Below are positions 35,797-47,808 of a DNA stretch of 64,000 nucleotides, piece after piece. Under the pieces are notes generated by a model. The model made no database searches. It was not told the origin of the DNA and worked only from the letters and a program-made list of their open reading frames with translations. The stretch is from Bretschneidera sinensis. Lineage: Eukaryota > Streptophyta > Magnoliopsida > Brassicales > Akaniaceae. Made by a program: the position numbers and the translations under genes. The stretch lies in assembly GCA_023935145.1 (NCBI GenBank), contig CM043698.1:146181125-146245124 (forward strand). Direction: 5' to 3'. The first letter of the stretch is position 1. Each line of letters begins with the position of its first letter.

Positions 35797-36228
35797 TGTC
35801 ACAAACTACTTGTTTGACCCTCAAACGCATGCCGATCCGTGCATCCCTTAGACAAAACTTTCCACACGAAACACCTAAGTCAACCTTTTTCTTGACGAAG
35901 TACTCACCTCTTCTCCTCTTCGTCTCTCTCGTGTTTCTCTCTTTGGTGTGGCTGAACATAATTAAAATATGGGAAGGATGAAGAAGAAAACTTAGATATT
36001 TTATTGAGAGAGCAAGAAGTATTACAAGAGAATGCCTTCTTGAACCTGCTTACAAGTGACTCCTACAACAACTATTTATAGACCTTGATCATTACACATA
36101 AAGCAATAACATAAAGAGCAAATCCTACAATTAAAGTGGTTGATATGTGACAGATTACACTAGAGGTGCAGTCAAGAGAGAGACATCTCAATCAAATCTG
36201 CAGTTACCTTATTCAGACTGATACAAAT
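35797..36228 (-). mobile_element. Solo LTR, unit C, truncated
   Basis: Matches 23410 onward (TGTCAC start preceded by CAAT at 35793-35796). It stops near 36228, about 170 bp short, and the expected UGT after it is absent; a (TA)n tract follows. The minus-strand TATA (TATAAATA) is retained near 36072-36079. Confidence 0.75.
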
Positions 36229-36237
36229 TAATTAAGA

Positions 36238-36240
<3 letters not shown>

Positions 36241-36290
<50 letters not shown>
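36241..36290. repeat. (TA)n microsatellite at the lost UGT-C site
   Basis: About 24 TA units. It sits exactly where the rest of the LTR and a whole UGT coding region would be expected in the tandem unit. Confidence 0.95.
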
Positions 36291-38165
36291 CCACATATAC
36301 AAGAAATTAATATATTACTTTTAAGATTTAAGTTACGTCACTTAATTTTTTGTGTTTTAAAAAAATTTAACTTGAATACTCTGTGATTAGGTAAGTACAT
36401 AAAGCTCACGATGTCAAAAGTTCACGTGCAATGAACTTGTATTCATTTTCAGCAAAATTATAAAATCGGTTTTAAGTTTAATTAACTTTCAAATCTTAAA
36501 TAATTAACTTAAAATGAATAGATTGAATAAAAAAGAAAAACGAAATTTAAATAAAAATTGAAAACATATATTTAAGAAAATGAAATAAATAATTTTAAAA
36601 AGATATTAAACCCCTAAAATTGAAGCTAAGGATGTTGGCCCTATTAGGCTATTTACAAATAAGTTAAAAACAAAGTGAGGCCCAAATTTGAGGAGTTTGT
36701 TCAAAATCCAACCCCTAAACCTGTTATACATAAACCGGCGTCCAACACGTGCAACTCTTGGATTTGGACTGCTTCAAACACCTCAAAACAGTCGAAAGCT
36801 GAAAAATAAAGATAAAAAAACGAAAAATAAATACTAAATTTTAAGAAGCTGAATCAATGATGTAAATTTCGAGTTGGATAGCGTTTTAGTTTAACTATTA
36901 AAATGAAATGTTTCGGTCGGTCTGTTTCGATGCATTGTTTTGGATTTGACAGTATTTTCAAATGTGTACCTATCTAATTACATATATTTAAAATATATAT
37001 ATAATTATAAATATAAATTACAAGAAAACAATCATTATAAAAATATACAAATTAATCTTACTCGAATTTTTGTTTCAAAATCAATTATAATTTTTTGGAA
37101 TAAATTCAAATTGGGATTTTATCCTACCATCATATTACATATCTTTTATATATAATTGTAATTATAATTATAAATACATATCATAATAAAACAATTATCA
37201 TTCAAACATAAAATTATAAAGATATTGTATAACCACGTCATCCAAAATCCAAATACCCTCTTAAAATTTCAAAAATATGAAAAATTTAACATTGAAATAT
37301 TTTGGTCGAAACGGATCGAAACAGAACAAAACGAGCTGAAATAGAAAGCAAAACAAAATATAGAGGTGATTCGTTTTTAGGGGTGGCAAAATTTTTCTCC
37401 ATCTTCGAAATTCTTCAACCCGTTGGGGATAAGTACAAAGGGGATTTTATTCCATAGGATCGAGGACGAAGCTTTTTAAAAACCTTCGGTCTGAACAGAG
37501 ACAAAGACGAAAGGGGTAGTCTTCGCCCCACAAAATCTCCGTATCCGTCCCTTATTACAGTATGCTTTATATATTAGATAAACTTACTAATTACTTAATT
37601 ACCCCTTAACTATATAAATAACTATTTGAAGTAAAAATAGGTTTCATACTTTTATTTCTCATTTCAGTTACAGCCACACCACTCTCCTCTCTTGTTTATT
37701 TTGCTCTGCCTCCACGCTAAGGAAATCAGATCACATCACTTGCAGCTTCTCAAGTTTTGTCTTCCATTTATCTTTCTCTTTAATATCTGCTAATGCCATA
37801 GGAATTTTTTTTTGAGAATATATGCTGTTGGGATTTTTTAGAATAAATATTGATATCTTCATATCACTTGTAATTCAATAAAGTAAAGAAAGACAAACGT
37901 GCATACACAAAGATATTTTCTAGTAGGCTAACTGTTAATCAAACACAAAATAGTTTTCAACTCCATGATTGTTTTATTAGGAACTGTTTTAAAAAATGTT
38001 TTGTAAATCATGAACCGAAACTATGGTTAGACTAAACGGATACTAAAAATATGTGTTTGTGTGTGTATATCAATATATATAGAGAAGGTTATTTTGATGG
38101 GTTTTTGTTAGTTTCTTTTTGCTGTAAGAAAAAGAAAAGAAATCCCAAAATTTAAGATCTGAAAA
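36291..38165. repeat. UGT 5' spacer and S block, unit C
   Basis: Bases 36291-36540 match 6200-6360 of unit A. 36600-36880 and 37970-38160 match the S block of unit B. The segment between (about 36885-37965) is unique, very A+T rich and without a credible frame. No gene is seen. Confidence 0.6.
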
Positions 38166-38370
38166 CTACATTATATATGTTATAAGAAAAAGTGAACAAT
38201 ATTAAAAGGCTCTTTGTGACTGGAGTTTAACTTAATGATTACACCTCTTTTTGTATGAGAATAATGTTTTGGCTTTGATCCAATCTGTTATAGCTTTAAT
38301 GTGTTAAAACAAAAAAATTAACCCATCCTTGTTGTTTTTTCACTCCACTTTGAACATAACAAAGCATACT

Positions 38371-38895
38371 TAGGGTATATTTGGATAGGGTTTTCGAAAA
38401 CTTAAAAAAGTTTTCAAAAACTCTTTTTTATGTTTGGCAAACAGCTTTTAAAAGTAATTTTCTAAAACAGTTTTTAATCAGTTTTCAAAAACTGTTTTCT
38501 GAAAACTCCAAATTGATGTTTTCTGACATGATTTTTTAAAAATAGCCCTAAAATCAGTGTTCACTTCTTTGTTTCATTCTTGGTATATAAAAAATATTAA
38601 AAATAAAATAATATTAATTATTTTTAAGTATTTAGTAAATATGAGAAATAAAATTAATATATATTTTAAATTTAAACTCAAAACTAAAAATAATTATAAG
38701 GTGTATCAAAATAGTTTTCAAAATAAGATTATCCAAACAACATTTCACTGTTTTTTGTTTTGGAAATAGTTTTTGAGTTACAGTTATCCAAACATGTTTT
38801 CTTCAGAAAACATCATAAAATTATTTTTAGTTTTTGTTTTCGAAAACAGTTTTCAAAAACTGAAAATAAAAAACTGTTACCCAAATATGCTTTTA
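38371..38895. mobile_element. MITE-like element with terminal inverted repeats
   Basis: The left end TAGGGTATATTTGGATA and the right end TTACCCAAATATGCTTTTA are imperfect inverted repeats, and the interior is full of short palindromes such as GTTTTCAAAAAC and GTTATCCAAACA. It has no coding capacity. This pattern fits small non-autonomous DNA transposons common in plants; the superfamily and target duplication are not clear. Confidence 0.55.
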
Positions 38896-39039
38896 GTTTC
38901 ACTCTATCCTTTTTTTTACAAAGGCTTCAGATTGATCAAACTCATAATGTAGTAATAGGTGGTTAACCAATTTTCTAATTAATATTAATTAATTAATTAT
39001 ATACAGATTATATATGGTACCACACTGCAAGAGCTCTAA

Positions 39040-39246
39040 ATTTTATGACTGTTCAAAGGGGAAAATAAATGTTTTGGTGCTTACATTTTTCCATGGAATT
39101 CAATATTACCCATCACTATACTCATATTATCAATTTTTTATTATTCAATGGCTCAGCATAATGATAAAAGATTAAAGATATTTGGGGTTGAGCTATTTTT
39201 ACTGGAAAAACAGTAGTATAATTTAGCCATAAGTAGTGCTAGGAGC
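39040..39246. repeat. R1 segment, unit D, left part
   Basis: Matches 22870-23075 and 35236-35440 (GTTCAAAGGGGAAAATAA). It breaks off at AAGTAGTGCTAGGAG; the right part of R1 resumes at about 44166, so some 4.9 kb has been inserted. Confidence 0.75.
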
Positions 39247-39300
39247 TTTTTTTCATGGATTCTCTTTTAAGAAAGAATATTGACTCAAACTCAATTTATC

Positions 39301-39714
39301 TCATTTTACTATTGGCACATCTCCAGGTTTACAATTCTGCATGTTAAACCTGTTAAGTACATGATCTATGTCAGCTCTCTGAGAAAAACCCAAAATATAA
39401 TGAGATCTATCCCTATGAATCTCAACCCCAAGGAGAAAGGGTGTCTCACCAAGATCTTTCATATCAAAAGTTTTGAATAACAACTATTTTGTCTCATGTA
39501 ATAACCCAAGATCATTACTAGCAAGCAAAACACCATCCACATAAAGAATCAGGTAAATAAATTCGCTCCCACTGATCTTTAGGTATATGCACTGATCTAT
39601 CTTATTCTCCTAAAAACCAACGGAAGTCATCACATCTATAAGATCTCACAATCTTAATGGGTTTTTCTATTTGTTTCTCAACTTCAACTTGAAAACTTTA
39701 ATTTGTTGTTGTTG

Positions 39715-39764
<50 letters not shown>

Positions 39765-39778
39765 TTCAAAGCCTTAGA
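39301..39778 (-). pseudogene. Ty1/copia RT and integrase remnant
   Basis: Minus-strand text gives a copia reverse transcriptase piece: LILYVDGVLLASND near 39490-39560 (canonical YVDD reads YVDG), then DMKDLGETPFLLGVEIHRD and RFNMQNCKPGDVPIVK down to 39301. Directly 5' of it, 39640-39778 is integrase text (KPIKIVRS) matching bases 1-113. Integrase and RT are joined with the intervening region deleted. It is the same family as 1-463. Confidence 0.78.
39717..39764. repeat. (TTA)n microsatellite
   Basis: About 16 TTA/TTG-type units inside the integrase remnant, homologous to the tract at 62-98 but longer and with a TTG stretch at its left. Confidence 0.93.
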
Positions 39779-40650
39779 TGATTGAATGCAAAACCTCGAT
39801 AAATGTTTCGTAACAACATAAAATAACCACATAAATATCAGTGAATGGATCACTTTGACGGTAACCATCCACATCAACTAACAAAACTATTCCATACCAA
39901 AACTGATAAAATATATTACCCTACATATATAGATACTAAAACAATATGTATGCAATATGCGTTTGATCCTCTCAATATGAAATAGTAAACCACATATTCC
40001 TCTTTGGATCAAAATCAGAACATATGTTGCACAAGCAAAATAAGTCTTGAACTAAAATTAATAAAACAATCATATAAATTATTCATATACAAAAGTAAAC
40101 ACAAATAAGACATATTGGAATACAAACACAATTAATATACCAAAGCTCACAATTAAATGTTTTGCGGAATCATCATAAATCATATACGTGACCATTACAA
40201 AGAAATTTCACATATTAATTTAATAATTCAAGGGAGTCCCCATAAAATTAATAAAATGAATTCATATTACAAAATAAATTCACTTCATCACATAATCTTA
40301 TTGTAAAAGGAAACACTCTCAAATCTATAATCAATATGCACAATTCTGTATTTAAATTGAAGTACTGTGTTGTTTATATTAGGGAAGGATCTTTTGGATT
40401 GCACGCCAAGTTCATCCAATTGCTTCTATAGTTTAGAGGAGACAATGGGACTTAAAGGAACATGATGCTTTAAAGACAGAAGATTCAATTGCTAAGCTAA
40501 ACCTGTTTTGTGTAAGTGGCACGACATCTACCTGCTAGAGACCTATACCTTACCATATTTCTTATCTGTTCAGATCATAAAAATACAAGCAAAAACATGT
40601 CTTCACAAAGCAACATCAATCTCATTTAAATCTCTTCAAAAGACACGCTA
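39779..40650. repeat. Segmental duplicate of 2034-2895
   Basis: Follows the integrase remnant directly, whereas in the first copy 1.92 kb lies between. The junction is the shared pentamer TAGAT (39775-39779; 109-113 and 2030-2034 in the other copy). Homology ends at AAAAGACAC near 40646, just before a (TA)n tract. Confidence 0.75.
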
Positions 40651-40666
40651 CCATTTTTTTCGTATT

Positions 40667-40669
<3 letters not shown>

Positions 40670-40727
<58 letters not shown>
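40670..40727. repeat. (AT)n microsatellite
   Basis: About 28 AT units at the end of the duplicated block, the second case in this window of a TA tract at a duplication breakpoint. Confidence 0.95.
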
Positions 40728-40729
<2 letters not shown>

Positions 40730-42307
40730 AAATAAAGCTTATAACCACTTGGTATGCACGTTGAACATAAATACAAACATTAATTTGCCAAAAGATGCCT
40801 CCATTCTAAAGCCTTTGAATTAATTGCTGAAATTCCTTAAATGCTGAAATCATAAACAATAGTGAATATCCCAGCACATGCTCACCGATCCTTGAAAAAA
40901 AAATTACTCCTTTTAATCCGAAATATACATTTCTTAGCTCATCACGTTATAGAAATTTTTTGAAAGTAATCATTAAAAAAACAACACATTACAACGAGCT
41001 CCATTCTGAAATCTATTTTTACTTCACCGTTTCCTATATAAAAACCCACAACCATTGTAAATTCTTTTTCTTTTGGATGAATCAACCGAAGCAACATAAA
41101 GAAGGGAACAAAAAAAAAACCCTCCATAGCAAATCATAACCGACAAGAAAAAATTGACTATCAAGTACCCATTAAGTAATCAATTTCATTATTCCTTCAT
41201 AATCCAACATAAACTCTAAACATTTTTTTTTAAATATTAAGATTCTACACAATTTATAGATAATACAGTTTTAATCATTGACTGAAGAAGAACAATAGCC
41301 TTATTAATTTATTACAAAACAATTAGAAGAGACAAATCTGACAGCCCAAAGTTGTGGCTCTAATAGGTTTTATTCATATGAAATAATACAATTTCAGTTG
41401 AAATTAATTGCAATATTGTAACAACTTATCCTGGGTTGGCCACTCCTGAAACAATGTTGTCAAGTTTTAAAATCTCAACACGACACATATATGTAACAAT
41501 ATAAAAACGTCAACTGAAATTATATATATCTATACACCAATTCTCAACCCTCAACAGAAGAGTTACATTATTAAAATTTCAATTGAAATAATATATATAA
41601 CATATGATGCATGAATATTTACAAATATTTTTTTTGTTTCTTTTCATTAGTCTGAGGATATGGACCACATGACTTACAGATAATGACTCAGTCTGAATCT
41701 CAGCTCACCAATCTATCTGTCATGTCTGCTACCTGAAATTATTTAACAATGAGGAGTAAACTTCACAAACTCAGTAAATTAAATTTACTAGAAGTATTCA
41801 ATTTTTATAATTTCAGTCACATTTTATAATTCAATTGTTCAAATAGTCTTCCAATATTCATTCATCTATATCTCATATAATTCGATAATAGCATTCTATT
41901 ATCACTACTCATATCATAATTCTCATCATTTATCAATCTCTTCTTAAGTTAATCATCAAATATATCAATCTTTCTTCTCATATATTTAATCATCTTGAGA
42001 TTATCAATTCAACCTCATTATTTACCTTATTATGAGGTTCACAGCATATATTCAATCACTCAGATAATTCTTTCTCATCATATCATACTTTCGTATTTCT
42101 TTCTCATCATATATGTCTCTCTGTGAGACTCATTTATCTATCAATAAATTCACAATCAAGAATGATATTTTAGCATCTCAAGCAATAATAATCAATATTT
42201 AAAACAAATGCAATGCATGAATTTAAATTATCAAATCATTTCATATTATCATTTGGGAACATCTTCCCACATATCGACATGTTTTAGCTTACACTGACTA
42301 CCTTCCA
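40728..42307. other. Unassigned A+T-rich sequence
   Basis: No credible gene or transposon domain is recognised. A 61-codon minus-strand frame at 40942-41127 has no recognisable features. The segment lies inside the insertion that splits R1 of unit D (39.25-44.17 kb). Confidence 0.4.
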
Positions 42308-42565
42308 GGTTATTTTATTTTCATTTAGACCGGCTGCTTTCTCGGTTCTTTTATTTTCAGCTATATTGGCTATCACGATTCTTTTATTTTCATTTAGACT
42401 GGTTGTCTTCCTAGTTCTTTTATTTTCAGCTATACCGACTGCCACGGTTCTTTTATTTTCATTTAGACCGGTTACCTTCCCGATTCTTTTATTTTCAGCT
42501 ATGTCGGTTGCCACGGTTCTTTTCTTTTCATTTAGATCGACTGCCTTCCCAGTTCTTTTATTTCA
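42308..42565. repeat. Higher-order tandem repeat, 36 + 33 bp
   Basis: Eight sub-units starting with TTCTTTTATTTTC-like text alternate in spacing 36, 33, 36, 33, giving a 69-bp higher-order unit repeated about 3.5 times. All spacings are multiples of three, so a minus-strand frame (42284-42514) stays open and reads as alternating NENKR and AENKR blocks. Whether it is ever translated is unknown; it may be an LTR or satellite-like repeat. Confidence 0.85.
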
Positions 42566-44165
42566 TGCATATGAACAATAATATGAAATATGCATATGAG
42601 CAATAAATAAAACAATCATACATTCAAGCATTCAATTTAGCTATCCAGCTCTTTCTCAAAATTATTATTTTTATCATATTCATTAAATTATCTCCTCATA
42701 TATCATATCAAATTATCAATTATAACTTGTCAAGAATTTCATTTATCCTTCCATTATATATTTCATTAACTCATTATTTCATTAATATTACTTCTCATAT
42801 AATAAATTTTGAACATATCAATTATTCATATAATATCAATCAATCAACTTTCATATATATCATCCAATCATTGTAGTTCAATAATTAATTCAAATATCAT
42901 CACTTTATATTTCATATTTATCTCGATTACTAAAAGTAAATCTAACTCACTACGCAGCACTTAAAGCTACCCGTGGATCACCTTCTTGCTTTTCCTGCTC
43001 ATTTTAGTAATTTCACCCGATTGTTGATCGTCAACACCTGACATAATATTTATATTAAAATTTCTAATTTATTCTTCAATTCTTCCATAATTCATACCCT
43101 TTAAATTTCTATATCAAATTCTAGGTAATTTCATGTATGCATAATTTCAAAAAATAAAATTCACATCATTACCTTTTATTTTTGTTAAAGCTTCCCTCGA
43201 ATCTCTTTAAAATTCCCCCATAAACCTCTTCAAAATTTCAATCTTTCAACCTTTCTTTGAGTCCCCATGTGTTTAAAGAAATTGAGTAATTTGAATTGAA
43301 GAAAGAAAAAAATCAAACAAGATTTGATAAGAAAAATCAAAATAAAACAAAAACTATATATATATATATATATCCTGTTTTCATGCACTTGTTGTTTAAC
43401 ATGCAAGAAATTGCGTGTTACATTGACAACACTGGACTCTAGGTGTTGTCCACAGTTTTGTTTTTTTTTTTTTCCTTCTTCTTACCCACGCATAGACGCT
43501 TTAGTTTTTTTTTCAATAATAAATATTTCATATATATTTATATATATTATTTTAATTTCATGTCATATTTATCAAATTACTTATTTACCCACACTTTAAG
43601 AACACTGGTATTACAAATATTCCTGAATTAAGTTCTAAATTCATGTATGTAGGTTCTGATACAATATGTAGGCTAAATAAACATAAACAATAATATCATA
43701 CAAGAAATTAGAATACAGATAATTTTATAAATAATTGCATAATTAAATCATATACATGATTGAGTCATCGTTACAACGGAAACTTGAAATACTTCATAAT
43801 AAAAACTTGATTAGGGCTAGGTCTTCCTCTTTGTACTCAAACAATAACACATTTATCATATGGATAGAAAACTTAATACTCTGATATAATGGGAGCCAAA
43901 GAGAGGACATAACATGTTTATATACATATCAGTAAATCTAGTTACTGAGAGTACCATCTACAAGGCATATTGGACTAAAAGGCACACTAACTACTAACAC
44001 AAATTAATAATATTAAGATGTGTACAAGCCTAAACAACATAATCACTGATTAACAACAGATGAGCTCTCGTACTTTTCTCATTAGACCAAATCCGCTTAC
44101 TCGATTTTATAAAATCAAAACCAATATAATTAGTGGTAGTCCACGTAGAAAAATTCCAACCTTTT
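42566..44165. other. Unassigned A+T-rich sequence
   Basis: No gene recognised. A short TA tract lies at about 43356-43374. Frames at 43324-43631 come from low-complexity T-rich sequence. The 43650-44160 part resembles LTR-like non-coding sequence but has no matching partner in the window. Confidence 0.35.
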
Positions 44166-44441
44166 CTACCGCCTATACATGCTTAAGTGCCTTAGAAACA
44201 ACATGAAAGAGAAAAATATGAACTTGATTTCACATTTATGAACTTTAACTTTTGTTATAAAGAGCCCATATTGTGTTTTGAGCGATAAGCAATAAAGAAG
44301 GGCATGGTCTAAGTAAAATTCAAAGAAAAATCACAATGCTGAAGTTAGTTTCTTTAGAGCTAGCTCCTCCAGGCTTTTAAAATCAACATATTGATTCTAG
44401 CTTTTGGATGCCACATGGTTTTGCAGGGTATTGAAGCCAAT
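44166..44441. repeat. R1 segment, unit D, right part, with UGT 3'-end remnant
   Basis: Matches 23155-23409 and 35515-35796. Bases 44396-44441 resemble the UGT C-terminal codons on the minus strand, as in units B and C, and end in CAAT directly before the LTR. Confidence 0.7.
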
Positions 44442-45041
44442 TGTCACGGCGGATTGTTTGACCCCTCAAATGTACGCTGATCCTTACGACACTTGGGCAA
44501 AACTTCCCATACAAAACGCTATATTCAGCTTTTTTCCGATGAAGTACTACCCTGAGCACTTCTCCTCACTATCTCTCTCATGTTTCTCTCTTTGGCGCAA
44601 CTGGACCATTTCCTCACTTTAGCACTCTTGGTCCTTCTCACTCACAAAAACAAGAACACAATTAATTATGGGAAGGATGAAGAAGAACACTTAGACATTT
44701 TATTGAGAGAGAGCAAGAAGTATTACAAGAGAATGCCTTCTTGAATCTGCTAACAAGTGACTTCTACAAAAATTATTTATAGGCTTTGGCCATTACACAT
44801 AAGGCAATAACATAAAGAGCAAATCTTACAATTAAAGTAATTGATATGACAATTAAACTAACTGATACGTGACAGATTACTCTAAAGTTGCATTCAAGAA
44901 AGATATCTCTATCAAATCTGCACTTACTTTATTGAGAATGAGACAATAAAAACCGCAGAAGTAATATATTTCTATAAGTTGGTGTTGGAAAATCTTTGGA
45001 ACGGGCTTAGTTGCAGGTGCCAAAAGGGCCGGCCCGTGACA
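44442..45041 (-). mobile_element. Solo LTR, unit D, with CAAT target duplication
   Basis: 600 bp, TGTCACGG...GGCCCGTGACA, flanked by CAAT at 44438-44441 and 45042-45045. The TATA box (TATAAATA, minus strand, near 44776-44783) and AATAAA (44699-44704) are kept. It is the same insertion as at 23410-24007, inherited by duplication. Confidence 0.8.
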
Positions 45042-45077
45042 CAATGTTATCAAGGCTGTAAAACCAGCAAACTGACT

Positions 45078-45508
45078 CTAGCTTTTGGATGCTAAAAGGT
45101 TTTGCAGACTGTCAATGAAAGTATTTAGGTAGTTTTCTTGTATAACTTCACTTGAAACTATCTTATTCAACTTGGCATGGTTGCTCTTGATCAGAGAAGC
45201 CAATTCATTGTCTTTGTCCATGATAGATTTGATTATTTTGCTCAGACTCTCCTTAGTAATCTACCCATGTGCTTCTCTCTCTACTTCTACTGCAACTTTC
45301 AGTTCATCTACCATTAATCTGGTTCCCATAATCTGATCACGGAGATCTTTTGGTATCAGCACGATCTGTCAATCACTAAGTAGAGACTCCTACATAGAAC
45401 CGTACCCATAATGACTGACAAAACACCCAACATATTGATGCTCAAGAATCAGTGTTTGGGGCACCCATCCTCTATACACCCACCCTCTCCCTTGAATTCT
45501 CTCTTTGT
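45078..45508 (-). pseudogene. UDP-glycosyltransferase pseudogene (UGT-D)
   Basis: Matches the last third of UGT-A and UGT-B from [17 protein letters not shown] to the C-terminal stop. The Trp of GSMWES in the PSPG box is TAG, and a second Trp-to-TAG occurs at AHGW. Upstream, the coding region ends abruptly at 45508 where unrelated CACTA-type sequence starts, so the N-terminal two thirds are gone. It cannot make an enzyme. Confidence 0.88.
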
Positions 45509-45545
45509 ATTTAGTCACTGTTTGAACTCTGTTAATAAATGATAG

Positions 45546-45646
45546 GAGATGACACATGAAAATGAGCCCGGGCACGTAGAGTTTTTTGCTGAAACTCATA
45601 AATGCAAGGATGAGATTTTATTGATGAAGCATCACGACAATTTGTG
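45546..45646 (+). pseudogene. CACTA TNPA-type exon fragment
   Basis: Reads [18 protein letters not shown], close in style to the VELFxxTHxxKDG segment of the plant Transposase_24 (Ptta/En/Spm) family. A consensus splice donor GTAAGT follows at 45647-45652. The reading phase does not carry cleanly into the exon at 48667, so an exon between, or decay, is likely. Confidence 0.5.
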
Positions 45647-47704
45647 GTAAGTACACTTACATATATGATGGTTGATCAAAGAAGAAAATTGCATTTATTT
45701 GTCATGGTTAATCTTGTAAAGTTGAGGTAATCTTTTACTGTAAATTTTTTATTCTTTTACTGAAATCAGTATGTATATATAAAGGGGAGGTTTTTTCTGA
45801 TATATCCTTGGACTCCTTGATGGAGTAGATAGGGTGGCACATCTTTGGTGCATGCTTCTTCTACATTTTATGCTTTTTACTTGCGAGATGGTAGCTGTAT
45901 TGATTTGATAGATACTGAAATTTTTACTGTGAGTTGAGTGAAGAGTTGGCAAAATTATTAGTATATGGAACCTGTGTTCTTATCGACTCTTTAAATTTGT
46001 TGTTTTGTTCAATTGGGTTTTGTTTTATGATTGCATTTAGAACAGAGTATTTTGGTTTCAAAATTCTCTCATATATATGATGAATTCATGTGTAGGAAGG
46101 ATTGATTATATGCTGGATTGATTATTAATAAGACGTTACATAGATACTATCACAGGAAAGTGGAGGTGATTATTGACTATATGCTGCATGTCACTGGTAG
46201 GGAACACCTCTGATGTGAAGTCATAGCATGAATCCTTAAACATCATAAAGCATGAATTTGATTCAGCCCTAAGCAACTCAAACTTTGAGAAGTTGAAGTT
46301 TACAACTCTGATGTGATCTCAAATAGGAGTGGGAACACCAAATCTTCCACCTGTTTTTATGGGACTGCTGCTTAGACACTGCTTTGCATCCTCAGAGTTG
46401 TAAGAATTTGTATATACAAACATGAATAAGCACTTGCTAAGGAAACTTTCAAGTGCTCTCATGTAAAATTACCCAACTCTTTTAAGATCTCCTGCTAAAA
46501 TTAGTTACTTAATTAAAAGTTCTTTCTTATTACAGAAAGACAGTAATATAAGATGCAACAGCTGAACCATTCATCAGCAGAAATAGGATAAGATAGTGTG
46601 AAAACTTCCAACTGTTGGATTGGATGCTATAGAATGGATGAGTCATTAGAATCAAAATAGTTTATGTAATATAGATGAGTCATTAGAATCAAAATAGTTT
46701 CTGTAATTAGAATCAAAATAATAACTGGATGAAAAGATGCATAACTAGAATCCACGGATGTTCTTTGTATTCAGCTTTCGGATCAACACATCTGACAATA
46801 ACAAATCTCGAATAATCTTGAACTTTCATGGTTTGGCAAGTATTTGATTTATTTGATGTTTATGGAGGGTTGTAGTGTATGATTGTTGTGAATGAATACA
46901 AGTTTGTGTTATTTCATAGAATTATAGGCAACTTAAAGATATGCCTTCTAACTTTTCACCATCGCATGAATAAGTTTCATATAACGTCAGTGGTTGATTT
47001 GAGTACTTGTATTAGCTGCACGAGTTTAAGAACTATGCAATTTATAATGTCAGGTATGTTGAATGAGGGGTGGAGGGGTCTGGATCAATTGTTTCCATGC
47101 GCTTCTTAATGCCTTCTTTGACATAAAAATGAATGATGGAGCTTCGCCTAGTCCTAAAAGTTGAGCTTCAGTTTGAGTGTCTTTGTTACTTGTATTTATA
47201 ATGAATGTACAAAAGCATGAAACACTTGCCCCTTCTCTTCTTGCCCACTATCCACTTTGGTCTCCAATATGTATTTTCATGCTTGGATGCTAAAATGCTT
47301 CCAGCATGGGTAGATGTAGCTTCAGAGCAGGATTGAGAGAGTGCATGCCCTTGGAAAAATTATGGTTGATCTCATGTTTGAGTGCAACACCCGGCCCAAT
47401 CACCCCTCCCACCAAAAGAAAAAAATGAATGGGAAATGGAAATATAGTGAAAAAAGCAGCTGGCTTGTGGCCCAATAAGAATGATTATAATCAACATCAA
47501 TGCTCTTTCTAACTAATTTCTTTGTTTTCTTTTTTAGGATTGACTCGAAATTTCTGTATTGACGTTTATCATTTTTTGGTATTGATATGTAATTTTTGTT
47601 TTGCTTTTAGTGGATCTTTCGTTTTGTTTTCTCATATAATATCTCTACTTTATGATTTGTTTCTTTTGCTCATTAAATTTTATAGTATCATATACGAAAT
47701 CTCT

Positions 47705-47808
47705 GTTATGCAGTACTACCACGCAGTAAATTAGAATCTGACTCTAATTAATATTTGTTATGCAGTACTACCACGCAGTAAATTAGAATCTGACTCTAAT
47801 TAATATTT
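47705..47808. repeat. Perfect 52-bp tandem duplication
   Basis: Two identical adjacent 52-bp copies (47705-47756 and 47757-47808), each starting GTTATGCAGTACTACCACGC. Identity implies a recent event. The surrounding 45.65-48.66 kb has no recognisable coding sequence and probably is an intron or interior of the CACTA element; frames at 46879-47109 and 47522-47734 are unsupported. Confidence 0.93.

Noticed and set aside
43324..43631. Frames of 91 and 62 aa with runs of Phe and Ile/Tyr
   Set aside because: Low-complexity T-rich and TA-rich sequence, no homology recognisable.
41690..44165. A possible LTR or solo LTR in the A+T-rich stretch
   Set aside because: No TG...CA ends, partner copy or target duplication could be identified.
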